Positions 26,500 to 36,034 are shown, numbered from the stretch's first letter. The stretch is DNA of 64,000 nt from Deltaproteobacteria bacterium (GCA_021824175.1 JAKALP010000008.1:185603-249602); one strand, 5' to 3'. The notes: generated by a model from the sequence alone, not told the origin. A program made the numbers and translations.

Positions 26500-27006
26500 A
26501 TGAAGAAGCTCAAAGAGTACCTGTTTTTATCAGCGCTGACTGGGCTTATACTGGCACTATCCACCACCATTGCCTTAGCCAGCGGCTTCAATTCAACAGA
26601 CTTAAATGCAAAGGGAGAAGGCTGGGCCACCTTGACTGGAAGGGTTACTATCATGTTTGGGACCGCCGCTCTTTTTGGTGATCTGATGGCTATATCTGGG
26701 ACTGAATTGGGAATTCAGGTCGATGCCATCGCGGCCGACACAGGGTTCAATCCTCCGTTTCCTGGGCCATATCCGCAGGATGCTCAGTTCACCGCCGGGA
26801 TTGGCAACGGAATATCAAATGCTTTGATCGATCTCTCCTCCTATTTGTACAGCGACGCAGATAGCGAAATCATGGGTGCTGGGCACAACCCGCACATCAA
26901 CTCCATCAATACTGCCCCGGTCCCTGAGCCCGCCTCCATGCTGCTCTTGGGCGTTGGTTTGTTGGGTTTGGCAGGACTCAGCAAGAAGAAATGGTTGCTG
27001 CCATAA
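26500..27006 (+). CDS. PEP-CTERM sorting domain exported protein
   Basis: The 168-residue protein has a signal peptide (MKKLKEYLFLSALTGLILAL...ALASG), a mature part of low complexity without recognised domain, and a canonical C-terminal PEP-CTERM tail: VPEPASMLLLGVGLLGLAGL followed by the basic cluster SKKKW. Such proteins are processed by an exosortase at the inner membrane and go to the cell surface or the extracellular matrix. No exosortase (epsH/xrt) gene is in the window, but an exopolysaccharide-type island begins 25 kb further on. AAAGGAGG lies upstream of the ATG. A terminator follows. Confidence 0.88.
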   Translation: MKKLKEYLFLSALTGLILALSTTIALASGFNSTDLNAKGEGWATLTGRVTIMFGTAALFGDLMAISGTELGIQVDAIAADTGFNPPFPGPYPQDAQFTAGIGNGISNALIDLSSYLYSDADSEIMGAGHNPHINSINTAPVPEPASMLLLGVGLLGLAGLSKKKWLLP

Positions 27007-27015
27007 TCGATGAAC

Positions 27016-27054
27016 AGAAGGCGGTCGGTTTCGGTCCGAACCGCCTTCTTCTTT
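27016..27054 (+). terminator. Rho-independent terminator after PEP-CTERM gene
   Basis: AGAAGGCGGT (27016-27025) pairs perfectly with ACCGCCTTCT (27040-27049), followed by TCTTT. It lies 10 bases past the stop codon. Confidence 0.8.
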
Positions 27055-27196
27055 ACATCTTATTTCGATATAGGTAGATAAAAATTGCAGGCGACGAGTG
27101 GGGTTCCGAAAAAGTTGAACTCACCATTTTTGCATTTCGCATCCACAGGGAATAATTTTAACGCACCTTGTCAACCTTCTCTCGGGTTCATCACAC

Positions 27197-28579
27197 TTGA
27201 AGATCCAAATCAGCAATACGTTACGACTGACGCAGATACCCGTTAACATTCGCGCGGATCTTGAGCGCCGGCTCCTATTGGACAATCCCATCTGGATCGA
27301 GAATGAGCGCATGGGGCGTTGGAATAAAGGTGTTCGCAAGACCCTGAAGTTCTATAGCCGCAGCGGCCGGGATGGTTTGATTGTACCACGTGGCCTTACT
27401 CGAAGAGTCATTTTGTTGGCCCGCAAAGAGAATGAAGCAATCCTCATCGAAGACCGTCGGCGGAAGCTGCCGGAGTTTGAGTTTACCTTCAATGGGGATT
27501 TGCGGCCCTATCAACTAACCGCCGCGGAGGCCATGCTCAGGCGTGACTTCGGTACGCTGAACGCACCTACCGGCAGTGGCAAAACAGTGATCGCCCTTTA
27601 CATGGTGGCCCGCCGCCGACAACCGACGATCATCATTGTCCATAACAAGGAATTGGCCCTGCAATGGATGGATCGTATTCAAACCTTTCTATCCATTCCC
27701 AAGGATCGGATTGGTTTGATTGGCGGCGGTAAAAAACTATTGGGCGAGTCCATTACCGTAGCATTGGTGCAATCGCTTTATAAATGCGCGAAAGAGATTG
27801 CTCCCCGCTTTGGTCATTTGGTGGTGGACGAATGCCATCGGACTCCCAGTCGGACCTTTACCGAAGCAGTGACCGCCTTTGACACTCACTATATGATGGG
27901 ACTTTCCGCGACTCCCTGGCGCCGGGACCAACTATCCAAGTTGATTTTCTGGCATTTGGGGGATCAGCACCATGAAGTAAAAGCCTCTGATTTGGTGGCC
28001 ACCGGTCAGATTCTAAATGTGGAGGTGATCTATCGGACGACCCGGTTTGTCCCTTATGCGGACCCCATCAACGAATACAGCCGAATGCTGTCCGAGCTGA
28101 CTCATGATGATGAGCGCAACTGGATGATTGCCGCTGATGTGGACAACGAGGTCAATGTTCATTCCCGGCCAGGGGTGTGCTTGGTGCTTTCCGATCGTAA
28201 GCAACACTGCCAATCTTTGCAAACGATCTTGAAATACAAATATGGGATTAAGGCGGAATTGCTTACCGGCGATTTGAGCCTGGTTGACCGCCGGGCGATC
28301 ATTGAAAGGCTTAATGGCGGGGAGATCCAGGTACTTGTGGCCACCGGGCAACTCATTGGTGAAGGTTTTGATTGCCCTCGATTATCCACGCTCTTTTTGG
28401 GAACTCCAATCAGGTTCAATGGCCGGGTGTTGCAGTATCTCGGCCGCATCTTACGACCATCGGAGGGTGTCGAACGGGCCAGGGTTTATGACTATGTGGA
28501 TTCACAGGTAGCCCCACTAGTTGCAGCAGCACGCTCCAGACAAAGGATCTATGAAAAAATGAAGGCAGGAAGATGGTAG
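27197..28579 (+). CDS. DEAD/DEAH-box superfamily 2 helicase
   Basis: The 460-residue protein has an N-terminal accessory part, then RecA-like domains. Motifs: Q-like RPYQLTAAEAML, Walker A NAPTGSGKTVIAL, Walker B VVDECHR (DECH variant), SATPWRRD, and the C-terminal helicase motifs VLVATGQLIGEGFDCP and QYLGRILRP. It resembles the XPB/ComFA-like group of restriction-type helicases (COG1061). The start is a TTG at 27197; no upstream ATG is in frame. The substrate (DNA or RNA) is not evident. It stands alone between a terminator and an empty region, so no partner nuclease is visible. Confidence 0.85.
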   Translation: MKIQISNTLRLTQIPVNIRADLERRLLLDNPIWIENERMGRWNKGVRKTLKFYSRSGRDGLIVPRGLTRRVILLARKENEAILIEDRRRKLPEFEFTFNGDLRPYQLTAAEAMLRRDFGTLNAPTGSGKTVIALYMVARRRQPTIIIVHNKELALQWMDRIQTFLSIPKDRIGLIGGGKKLLGESITVALVQSLYKCAKEIAPRFGHLVVDECHRTPSRTFTEAVTAFDTHYMMGLSATPWRRDQLSKLIFWHLGDQHHEVKASDLVATGQILNVEVIYRTTRFVPYADPINEYSRMLSELTHDDERNWMIAADVDNEVNVHSRPGVCLVLSDRKQHCQSLQTILKYKYGIKAELLTGDLSLVDRRAIIERLNGGEIQVLVATGQLIGEGFDCPRLSTLFLGTPIRFNGRVLQYLGRILRPSEGVERARVYDYVDSQVAPLVAAARSRQRIYEKMKAGRW

Positions 28580-28996
28580 AAATGAAAAAAAATGAGAAAC
28601 AAGTGCGGGATAGCAACCGTGTTTAATCCACAATATGAAGATTTCATGGCAACGCTCGAAGCAAGAGGGCTCCGGTTATACCGAAGCAAGCCTTCTACTA
28701 CTGGAGGTGACCATGAATGGGGTGCAGCCTTCCATATTGGTGCCACAATGATCTGCTACCCCACACTTGTTTGCAAAGAAAAGCTAAATTCTCTGAGTTG
28801 TCGGTCGTGAATAAGTACAAGCGGTTTCAGTTCTTTGGACATCACCGGCAGAATGGGTAGAAACCCGCGCAGATAATAACAACACTTTATCTATCCCTCA
28901 TTCGCTGTGTCAAGCAATATGGCCAACCTTTCCACGACCTTCTTCGGGTAATTCGCATTCTGACAAAAAAGACAATACTTCGCGATAATTACGGTT
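28580..28996. other. Region without a confident gene
   Basis: These 417 bases follow the helicase. A plus-strand frame at 28592-28810 would encode 72 residues (contains ATVFNPQYEDFMATLEARG) but lacks a ribosome-binding site and any recognised motif. It could be a small gene or the remnant of a longer one. Confidence 0.35.
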
Positions 28997-29671
28997 CTAT
29001 TTTTTCACGGGTGGTGAAGCCGTAGCGGAGGGTACCGATGTGGGAGTCGGCGCCAAGGTCGGTGCTGGTGTCGGAGTCGATAAAGTTCCAGCCCCGATAA
29101 CTGTTGCCTTGATGATAATGACCGGTTCAGTGGGGACATCTCTTTGTCCGGCCCGAATGGTGGTGCCCACCCCTTCGATGGCCTGAACTACATCCATACC
29201 CTGCGTTACTTTACCGAACGCACAATACCCCCAGCCCATCTGATTTTTAGAAGTAAAATCGAGGGCGGCATTGTTGGCGGTATTGATGAAGAATTGGCTC
29301 GTGGCCGAGTGGGGATCACTGGTGCGAGCCATGGCGATGGTGCCCTTGAGATTTTTCAACCCATTATCCGCTTCGTTCATAATGGGCGGCTGAGTGGGTT
29401 TGCGCTGCATGTCGGGTGTTAAGCCACCGCCTTGAATCATGAACCCTTTGATCACGCGATGAAACAGGGTTCCGTCATAAAAGCCCGATTTTACATAAGC
29501 GAGGAAATTTTCCGTGGTCTTCGGCGCGGCCTTAGGGTCAAGCTCGATGACGATAACCCCTTTGGAAGTCTCCATTTTGACCAGCGGTTTTTGTGATTGG
29601 GCCAAGGCGGTTGACCCTAAAAGGGCAACCATAACAGTGACGGTCAGAATCCACATGGCTTGTTTCTTCAT
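28997..29671 (-). CDS. Exported cyclophilin-type peptidyl-prolyl cis-trans isomerase
   Basis: The 224-residue protein has a signal peptide (MKKQAMWILTVTVMVALLGS...ALAQ), a cyclophilin domain (TENFLAYVKSGFYDGTLFHR; FMIQGGG; SATSQFFIN; FGKVTQGMDVV), and a C-terminal Pro/Thr-rich tail (TPTPAPTLAPTPTSVP). It should catalyse proline isomerisation of exported proteins in the periplasm. The conserved catalytic Arg (FHRVI) and Phe/Gln residues are present. The ATG at 29671 has a strong AAGGAG upstream, better than an in-frame start at 29692. It is 30 bases downstream of the PflX-like gene. Confidence 0.92.
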   Translation of the reverse strand: MKKQAMWILTVTVMVALLGSTALAQSQKPLVKMETSKGVIVIELDPKAAPKTTENFLAYVKSGFYDGTLFHRVIKGFMIQGGGLTPDMQRKPTQPPIMNEADNGLKNLKGTIAMARTSDPHSATSQFFINTANNAALDFTSKNQMGWGYCAFGKVTQGMDVVQAIEGVGTTIRAGQRDVPTEPVIIIKATVIGAGTLSTPTPAPTLAPTPTSVPSATASPPVKK

Positions 29672-29701
29672 GTTATTCTCCTTTTTAAACATTGGGTTGA
29701 G

Positions 29702-30637
29702 CTATGGAATGATAAACACACGTCTGCGTTGGTCCAGACGAGTAATACCTTCTTCATTTGCTTCTTTTAGCGCTTGATTGAATTCAGTGCTCGTTAGAGC
29801 GCCTCTTAATTCCGGTATGTCATGGGCTCGGCCGCAAGGTCGGTACTGGGGCATGATATTGACATAGGTATTGCGCGAGAGGTTGGCGGCGATAAAACGC
29901 ATGGCCTGCCGAGTTCCAGCCATGCCCTTGGGCATGACCAAGTGTCTGACCAGCAGTCCCCGCTGGGCCAATCCATAGGCATCGATGAACAAATCTCCTA
30001 CTTGCCGGTGCATTTCCAGCAGTGCTGCGCGGGCCACCTCGGGATAATCGGGGGCTTGGCAGGTTTTTTCGGCCATCTCACTGTCCCAGAATTTGAAGTC
30101 CGGCATGTAGATGTCTACGATACCTTCGAGCAGTTTAAGGGTTTCCACCGTATCGTAACCGCCCGTGTTGAATACCAGCGGGATTCTCAATCCATCCCCG
30201 GCCGCGGTTAGAAGGGCAGCCAATATCTGGGGCACCACATGGGAAGGAGTAACAAAGTTGATGTTATGGCATCCCGCGGCTTGCAGGTCGAGCATGAGAT
30301 CAGCCAGTTGGCGGTCCGTAACTTCGCGCCCTTCGCCCAGATGGCTGATTTCATAATTCTGACAAAAGTTGCACAACAGGTTGCAATGGCTGAAAAAGAT
30401 AGTTCCTGAGCCATATCGGCCCACCAATGGCGCCTCTTCTCCGAAATGGGCATTGTAGCTGGCCACTTTGGCCCTGGCCCCGGTTTGACAAAAGCCAGTA
30501 TCTCCCGCGCTGCGATCAACGGCGCACTGGCGCGGACAAAGGGTACAGCATTTCAACGCTTCCATGGCTTGTATGCTTTTGGCCTGAAGCGTCGAAAGAC
30601 GGAAAGCATCCAGGTATATTGGAAGGGACGGTGTCAT
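29702..30637 (-). CDS. PflX-like radical SAM protein (COG1313)
   Basis: The 311-residue protein has the radical SAM cluster motif CNLLCNFC (CxxxCxxC) at about residues 85-92, preceded by an extra cysteine region CCTLCPRQCAVDRSAGDTGFC-type segment that is characteristic of the PflX group. NTGGYDTVETLKLL and IYMPDFKFWDSEMA are also typical. Such proteins resemble pyruvate formate-lyase activases but their substrates are unknown. Three to four N-terminal cysteines could hold a second cluster. It precedes the cyclophilin gene on the same strand. Confidence 0.87.
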   Translation of the reverse strand: MTPSLPIYLDAFRLSTLQAKSIQAMEALKCCTLCPRQCAVDRSAGDTGFCQTGARAKVASYNAHFGEEAPLVGRYGSGTIFFSHCNLLCNFCQNYEISHLGEGREVTDRQLADLMLDLQAAGCHNINFVTPSHVVPQILAALLTAAGDGLRIPLVFNTGGYDTVETLKLLEGIVDIYMPDFKFWDSEMAEKTCQAPDYPEVARAALLEMHRQVGDLFIDAYGLAQRGLLVRHLVMPKGMAGTRQAMRFIAANLSRNTYVNIMPQYRPCGRAHDIPELRGALTSTEFNQALKEANEEGITRLDQRRRVFIIP

Positions 30638-30697
30638 TTTCCAAAGCTACTCGTGGACCCGAATTTAAGGTTTTGAAGACGCTTTCTTACGATATTT

Positions 30698-31093
30698 TCA
30701 TGAAAATTGGAGAAAAAGCGCATCCTCATGGCCTTCTGTGCGGGGATGTCCCTTGGCCCATTCATGAATGGTGCAGGCATTGCTTTGTTCCGTGGGCACA
30801 ACACAGGAAATGTGCGGCAATAATGGGTCTCCCACGTAGGAGCGATAGTTGAGCATCACGGCTTCCTGCGTTGGCACTTGGTCGAATTCGAGCAGCTGGC
30901 TAATATATATGGTGCATTGACCTTCAAAGAGAGAAGAGGATTGGCGAAAAAGATCCAACCGTTGCCTGAATTTCTCCAATGCCACTTGGGAAGAGGCAGC
31001 CTGGACCATCATTGAAAAAAAACCATGCCGGCGTTCAACTTCGCTGCCTTGCTGCTGGTTGGTGAGATACTGAAAATTGCCAATGAAATACAT
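30698..31093 (-). CDS. Hypothetical protein (~131 residues)
   Basis: The protein begins MYFIGNFQYLTNQQQGSEVE and has a mixed alpha/beta pattern with two cysteines late in the chain. It has no membrane segment or signal. AGAGGA precedes the ATG at 31093, which supports this start over one at 31123. I do not recognise the family. It lies upstream of the PflX-like gene on the same strand (60-base gap), so the two may be co-transcribed. Confidence 0.6.
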   Translation of the reverse strand: MYFIGNFQYLTNQQQGSEVERRHGFFSMMVQAASSQVALEKFRQRLDLFRQSSSLFEGQCTIYISQLLEFDQVPTQEAVMLNYRSYVGDPLLPHISCVVPTEQSNACTIHEWAKGHPRTEGHEDALFLQFS

Positions 31094-31214
31094 GGAGTGG
31101 TCCTCTCGCTTTTTTGAAATCAAATACTCTTAGGCTTTCCTCATCGTGGGTATTTTTTCAATGATTTTAAGCCGATTGTCAACAAGGTTTATGGGCACTG
31201 GGCGCGCTCTGGTA

Positions 31215-32360
31215 TTAGGGGCTCCTCTGGCGGATCGCGCGCGAGATTCGGTCCAAACCAGTTTCAAGCAATTGTCGTGGGCAGCCAAAATTCATCCGAA
31301 CGAATCCGGGAGCGCCGAATAGGGCACCATCCGATAGCCCCACACCTGCATGCTCAAAGAATAGGCTTGGGTTCTCTATGCCAGTCGCCCGAGTGTCGAG
31401 CCAGGCTAAATAGGTTGCTTCAACGCGCTCCATCGTTAGGCCAGGAAGCTGATTGATCGTTTGATGCACCAAAGCTGCGTTGGTACGCAGGTATTCAAGC
31501 AGTGCTTCAAGCCACGGGCCACCATGCTGGTAGGCCGCCAGGGTGGCCGTAAATCCGAAAATATTGACGTGGGGAACGATGCCGGCCATGGCCTTTTTAA
31601 ATCGTTGGCGCAATTTTGGATTGGGTATTATGGCAAAGGCGCAGCCTAACCCTGGAATATTATAAGTCTTGCTTGGAGCCATGAGGGTGATGGTTCGCTG
31701 GGCCGCTTCAGGGCTGATGGTGGCGGTGGGAATGTGACGGTGCTCCGGCGCCAGAATCAAATCACAATGAATTTCATCCGAGCAGATGGTGAGGTTGTGA
31801 CGCAGGCAAATATCAACCAAGCTTTCCAGCTCCGCGCGGGTGAAGGCCCGGCCGGTGGGGTTATGGGGATTGCATAGCAAGAAGAGAGCAGTACTTTTAT
31901 CCATTGCCTGATGCAAGCCGCCCATGTCGATTTGCCATCTGCCGTCAGAAGAGATCATTGGAGATGTTTGAAGTTTTTTTCCAGCAAATCCTGGGGCTGT
32001 CAGAAACGGAGGGTAGATGGGAACCGTGGTCAGTACCCCGGCGCCGGGCCGCCCCACGGTCCGGCAAGCGACGTTGAGACCGGTCACCAGACCGGGTAAC
32101 CATATGATCCAGGATGGCGACACGCTCCAGCTGTATGCTCTCTGAAGATGGTCTACAATTGCTTCTTTGAGCTTGGCATCGGGTTCGGCATAGCCAAAAA
32201 CGCCGTGGGCGACCCGCCGGTGCAAGGCTTCAATTACTTCCGGCGGCGATTGGAAATCCATGTCCGCCACCCACATGGGAATGATCTCTTTGCCACGATA
32301 GCTTCGCCATTTGTGGCTGTCGGAATTGGAGCGGTCAATGAGAGTGTCAAAGTCAAACAT
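31215..32360 (-). CDS. PatB/MalY-type PLP-dependent aminotransferase (C-S lyase)
   Basis: The protein of about 381 residues is a fold-type I PLP enzyme. It shows the PatB/MalY N-terminus (FDFDTLIDRSNSDSHKW; IIPMWVADMDFQSPPEV), CNPHNPTGR, ICSDEIHCDL, the PLP lysine in APSKTYNIPGLG, and RMNFGCPR near the end. This group cleaves C-S bonds of cystathionine or cysteine conjugates. The actual substrate is unknown. The ATG at 32360 is preferred to an upstream TTG at 32369 for lack of support for the latter. It is 10 bases downstream of the YhdH-like gene. Confidence 0.9.
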   Translation of the reverse strand: MFDFDTLIDRSNSDSHKWRSYRGKEIIPMWVADMDFQSPPEVIEALHRRVAHGVFGYAEPDAKLKEAIVDHLQRAYSWSVSPSWIIWLPGLVTGLNVACRTVGRPGAGVLTTVPIYPPFLTAPGFAGKKLQTSPMISSDGRWQIDMGGLHQAMDKSTALFLLCNPHNPTGRAFTRAELESLVDICLRHNLTICSDEIHCDLILAPEHRHIPTATISPEAAQRTITLMAPSKTYNIPGLGCAFAIIPNPKLRQRFKKAMAGIVPHVNIFGFTATLAAYQHGGPWLEALLEYLRTNAALVHQTINQLPGLTMERVEATYLAWLDTRATGIENPSLFFEHAGVGLSDGALFGAPGFVRMNFGCPRQLLETGLDRISRAIRQRSP

Positions 32361-32369
32361 ACGGATCAA

Positions 32370-33371
32370 TTACTTATTGAGATTAAGCAAGTAGCGGCCG
32401 GTGATGCCCCCTGCCATCATTTTTGAGATCAGCGGTTCCAGATCATCCAATCCTACCTCCTTTACAAAGCGGTCGAGGCCAGTGAGCTTCCAATCGCTGG
32501 ACAACCGTTGCCACACTTTGTGGTGCAATTCCATGCTGCACTCGGCGGAGTCAATGCCGATCAGTCGAATCCCGCGCAATATGAACGGATAGACCGTTAC
32601 CTGGATCTCGGCTGAGGCGGCATTGCCGCAACAAGTCAGCACTCCGCCATACTGGGTCGAGCGGATGGCGTAGGAAAGAATTGGCCCACCGACTGTATCA
32701 ATCACGCCGGCATAGCGCCCTGGCATCAGCGGCTTGTTCGGCGCATCGAGGATCGTCTGGCGATCCACGATTTCCTTGGCGCCCAGTGAGGTCAAAAAAT
32801 CTTTGGCTTCGGCTTTTCCGGTAACGGCTGCCACGGAGTAACCCCTTTGAGACAGGATGGCCACTGCCAAGCTGCCCACGCCGCCGGTGGCCCCAGTCAC
32901 CAGGATTTGGCCATTTTTCGGGGTCAGGCCAGTCTCCTCAAGCCGAATCAAACTCAGAGCAGCGGTAAAACCGGCCGTGCCGAACATCATGCTTTCTTTG
33001 AGTGTCAGCCCTTTGGGCAGCGGTACGACCCATTGGGCCGGTACCCGAATGTACTGGCCGAATCCGCCCGAGGTGTTCATGCCCATGTCATGGCCGGTGA
33101 CCAGTACACGATCGCCCACGACAAAGTCGCTCACGGTGCTTTCCGCCACTTCTCCAGCCGCATCGACGCCTGGCGTGTGGGGATAACGCCGGGTAACGCC
33201 CTTATTGCCGTTGGCTGAAAGCGCATCTTTGTAATTCAGCGAAGAGTAATGCACCTTGATTAATACGTCGCCTTTGGGTAAAGCAGAGACCGTTTTTTCC
33301 GTGATGCGCCGGATAAAACGGTGATCTTCCGTCTCTTCCACCACCATGGCGCGGAAAGATAACTGGTTCAT
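32370..33371 (-). CDS. YhdH/YhfP-type MDR oxidoreductase (acryloyl-CoA reductase-like)
   Basis: The 333-residue zinc-free medium-chain reductase has the N-terminal GroES-like domain (SSLNYKDALSANGNKGV; PHTPGVDAAGEV) and a Rossmann domain with VTGATGGVGSLAVAIL. This matches the YhdH/AcuI family, NADPH-dependent enoyl/acryloyl-CoA reductases. GGAGG lies about eight bases before the ATG at 33371. The physiological acceptor is not evident. It is divergent from the ABC transporter genes and likely co-transcribed with the PatB-type gene. Confidence 0.9.
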   Translation of the reverse strand: MNQLSFRAMVVEETEDHRFIRRITEKTVSALPKGDVLIKVHYSSLNYKDALSANGNKGVTRRYPHTPGVDAAGEVAESTVSDFVVGDRVLVTGHDMGMNTSGGFGQYIRVPAQWVVPLPKGLTLKESMMFGTAGFTAALSLIRLEETGLTPKNGQILVTGATGGVGSLAVAILSQRGYSVAAVTGKAEAKDFLTSLGAKEIVDRQTILDAPNKPLMPGRYAGVIDTVGGPILSYAIRSTQYGGVLTCCGNAASAEIQVTVYPFILRGIRLIGIDSAECSMELHHKVWQRLSSDWKLTGLDRFVKEVGLDDLEPLISKMMAGGITGRYLLNLNK

Positions 33372-33427
33372 GGCTGGTGCCTCCATTCTCTAAATTTTTT
33401 GTTTAAGTCGCCACAAGAGTCTCTAAG

Positions 33428-34318
33428 ATGAATAGTTCGCCCATTCTCGAAACAATCCATGTGACGAAACGCTACGGTTCCTTGATCGCCGTCAATGATT
33501 TAAGTCTGCAAATTCCCAGTGGAACCTGCTTTGGTTTGCTAGGGCCCAATGGCGCGGGAAAAACCACGCTGGTCGAAATCATTGAAGATATTATTCCACC
33601 CTCCTCAGGCCAAGTCCTTTTTCAAGGTCGAGAAAGGGCCGCCGAGTTTCGGGAGAAAATCGGGATCATGTTTCAACAGACCGCCTTGACCGCCTTCATG
33701 AGCGTCTATGAGACATTGGCGACCTTCCAAGCGCTCTATCCCCGGACCATGGAAATTGAAGTCCTGATTCAGATGTGCCATCTGGATGAGATCCGCAAGC
33801 AATACAACGATAAAATCTCTGGGGGGCAACGTCAACGATTGCTTCTGGCCCTGGCCCTGATCAATCAGCCAGATCTGCTGTTTTTGGATGAGCCCAGCAC
33901 CGGCCTTGATCCCCAGGCACGGCGCAACTTATGGGATATCGTCAGCCACGTCAAGAAAGAGGGTAAAACAATCATTCTGACGACCCACTACATGGAGGAG
34001 GCCCAGGAGCTCTGCGATATCGTGGCCATCATGGACCATGGCCGGATCATTGCTCAGGGTTCACCGCGACAACTGATTGATCGTTACACCGAAGGGGTCC
34101 ATCTTAATCTGCCGGCCGATTGCGAAGATAAAGTCCCTCGTGGCGCTGGGTTCGAAATCAAGAAGATTAATGACCGGCTCATGATCCAAGTCAAAGACAT
34201 TAATTCGGCCGTACAGCAATTGTTGGCGGCCGGTATCAATCTTTCCCAGATGGGGCTGCAAACGCCGACCCTGGAGACGGTGTTTTTAAATCTGACCGGA
34301 CGCAAGCTAAGAGAGTAA
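33428..34318 (+). CDS. ABC-2 type transporter ATP-binding protein
   Basis: The 296-residue ATPase has Walker A LLGPNGAGKTTLVE, signature ISGGQRQRLLLALAL, Walker B LLFLDEPSTGLDP and the H-loop TTHYMEEA. The C-terminal extension of about 70 residues is typical of drug/lipid exporters of the DrrA/CcmA class. It is followed after 2 bases by its permease, so the pair forms a complete ABC-2 exporter. The substrate is not indicated. Confidence 0.93.
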   Translation: MNSSPILETIHVTKRYGSLIAVNDLSLQIPSGTCFGLLGPNGAGKTTLVEIIEDIIPPSSGQVLFQGRERAAEFREKIGIMFQQTALTAFMSVYETLATFQALYPRTMEIEVLIQMCHLDEIRKQYNDKISGGQRQRLLLALALINQPDLLFLDEPSTGLDPQARRNLWDIVSHVKKEGKTIILTTHYMEEAQELCDIVAIMDHGRIIAQGSPRQLIDRYTEGVHLNLPADCEDKVPRGAGFEIKKINDRLMIQVKDINSAVQQLLAAGINLSQMGLQTPTLETVFLNLTGRKLRE

Positions 34319-34320
34319 CA

Positions 34321-35370
34321 ATGAACTTCAGACGATTATGGGCCATGATCAAGGCTCGCAATTATGAATTTTTTCGAGACCGGGCCGCCTTTGGCTGGAA
34401 TTTTTTATTCCCCTTTTTGATCATCGCGGGGTTTGCCATCATTTTTGGTGGCAACGATCATAAGGATTTCAAGGTGGGAGTTTTTCCGTGCGGAAAACCT
34501 GAGCAATCAAAAACAGATGCATGTCTGCCGCGCCAGCTTGCCGCCATCCAGCAAATTCAATTTGTTCCATTTGAAAATCAAGAGGATGGCCTCAATAAGC
34601 TCAAGCATCACAAGATTGATCTGTTACTGGAAAATCAGGGTCCGCCCTTTGCCTATTGGATCAATGATACTTCTCCCAAGGGTAATGAAGTGGAAAAGTT
34701 GTTAATCGGTGCGTTGACGCCCGAACCTGATCGGAGCATGATCCGCCAAACGGTCATCGCCGCCCGCCAGATTCGATATATTGATTGGCTTTTCCCGGGC
34801 ATTATCGGCATGAACATGATGTTTTCCGCTCTTTACGGCGTGGGGTATGTGGTGGTGCGCTATCGTAAAAACGGGGTCCTCAAACGCCTCAAGGCCACCC
34901 CCTTGACCGCTTTCGAATATTTGAGCGCTCAGATGCTTTCGCGACTCTTTGTCCTAATCTTCTCCATGGTTATTCTGTGGATCGGCTGCGACCTCATTTT
35001 TCATTTTACGGTCGAGGGCTCCTTTGTGGATTTGATCATCATATTTTTAATGGGCAGTTTGAGTTTGATCGCCATGGGATTGGTGGTTGCATCGCGGGGA
35101 ACCAGCGAAGAGTTCGCCAATGGTCTGCTTAATTTTATCACCTGGCCTATGATGTTCCTTTCTGAGGTGTGGTTTTCCATTGAAGGCGCCCCCCATTGGG
35201 TCAAGCTTTTCGCCCAGGCTTTACCCTTGACCCACCTGCTCAGCGGAGCCCGCAAAATTATGAATGACGGTGCGACGTTGGCGGACGTGAGTCTTGAGCT
35301 AGGCGCACTGGCAGGATTCACATTGCTTTTCCTGAGCATCGGCGCGCTTCTTTTTTCGTGGAATAAGTAA
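34321..35370 (+). CDS. ABC-2 type transporter permease
   Basis: The 349-residue membrane protein has one N-terminal helix (FLFPFLIIAGFAIIFGG), a large extracytoplasmic loop, then a C-terminal bundle with FPGIIGMNMMFSALYGVGYVV, RLFVLIFSMVILWIGCDLIF, LIIIFLMGSLSLIAMGLVVA, and a final helix LGALAGFTLLFLSIGALLFSW. It pairs with the ATPase 2 bases upstream and carries an unknown substrate outwards across the inner membrane. Confidence 0.92.
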   Translation: MNFRRLWAMIKARNYEFFRDRAAFGWNFLFPFLIIAGFAIIFGGNDHKDFKVGVFPCGKPEQSKTDACLPRQLAAIQQIQFVPFENQEDGLNKLKHHKIDLLLENQGPPFAYWINDTSPKGNEVEKLLIGALTPEPDRSMIRQTVIAARQIRYIDWLFPGIIGMNMMFSALYGVGYVVVRYRKNGVLKRLKATPLTAFEYLSAQMLSRLFVLIFSMVILWIGCDLIFHFTVEGSFVDLIIIFLMGSLSLIAMGLVVASRGTSEEFANGLLNFITWPMMFLSEVWFSIEGAPHWVKLFAQALPLTHLLSGARKIMNDGATLADVSLELGALAGFTLLFLSIGALLFSWNK

Positions 35371-35597
35371 AATCCGTTCAAGGAGACAACAGCCCTAAAA
35401 ACCACGGCTATGCAAGCGGCAGTAACTGTGATAAGTAGGTATTCACCTTTGCATTAAGTGCTTTCATCCCAGGGTGGTTCCTCCACAATAGGCCTTGGGG
35501 CATTAGCCATCGCTTCTGATCATAATAAAATGAAAGATTTTAAGTATATATATTTAGCCAAACCGGCACAGAATTTAAGTTTAAAGGAGATTCTCTA

Positions 35598-35990
35598 ATG
35601 AAAATCATGGTCTGTTACGATGGTTCCGGCGCGTCGCGATCGGCCCTGCGCGTGGCGATCCGGCATGCCAAAGCCTTCAATGCCAAGGTTTACCTGGTAT
35701 CGTCCATGGAAAAGGGCACCGAGGAGGAGCACGAGGCCATCAGGGAAATTGAAACCGAATTGAATAATGCCAAAGAAAAGATCCAGAGCGAAGGAATTAC
35801 GTGTGAAACCCATCTGCTGGTGCGCGGTCTGACACCCGACGAGGACTTGGTGAGTTATGCCAAGGAGCAGGGTATTGACGAGATCGCCATCGGCATCCGC
35901 AAACGCTCTAAAGTGGGAAAGCTCATTTTTGGATCGACCGCCCAGTATCTGATTTTAAATGCCCATTGCCCCGTGATCACCGTCAGATAA
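35598..35990 (+). CDS. Universal stress protein (UspA family)
   Basis: The 130-residue protein is a single Usp domain (IMVCYDGSGASRSALRVA at the start; IAIGIRKRSKVGKLIFGSTA; LNAHCPVITVR at the end). The GxRxxSKxxxxxxGS-like nucleotide-binding motif is present (GIRKRSKVGKLIFGS), so it may bind ATP. AAGGAG precedes the ATG. It is cytoplasmic. A terminator follows. The gene stands alone, and its stress signal is unknown. Confidence 0.93.
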   Translation: MKIMVCYDGSGASRSALRVAIRHAKAFNAKVYLVSSMEKGTEEEHEAIREIETELNNAKEKIQSEGITCETHLLVRGLTPDEDLVSYAKEQGIDEIAIGIRKRSKVGKLIFGSTAQYLILNAHCPVITVR

Positions 35991-36034
35991 AACCCACTCA
36001 ATTTTAATCACCACATAAAATTCTTGCTTACAGT

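Noticed and set aside
27197..28579. Defence-system helicase
   Set aside because: No nuclease, methylase or other defence partner is adjacent; the helicase stands alone.
28592..28810. Plus-strand frame of 72 residues after the helicase
   Set aside because: No ribosome-binding site, no recognised motif; kept only as a note on the gap.
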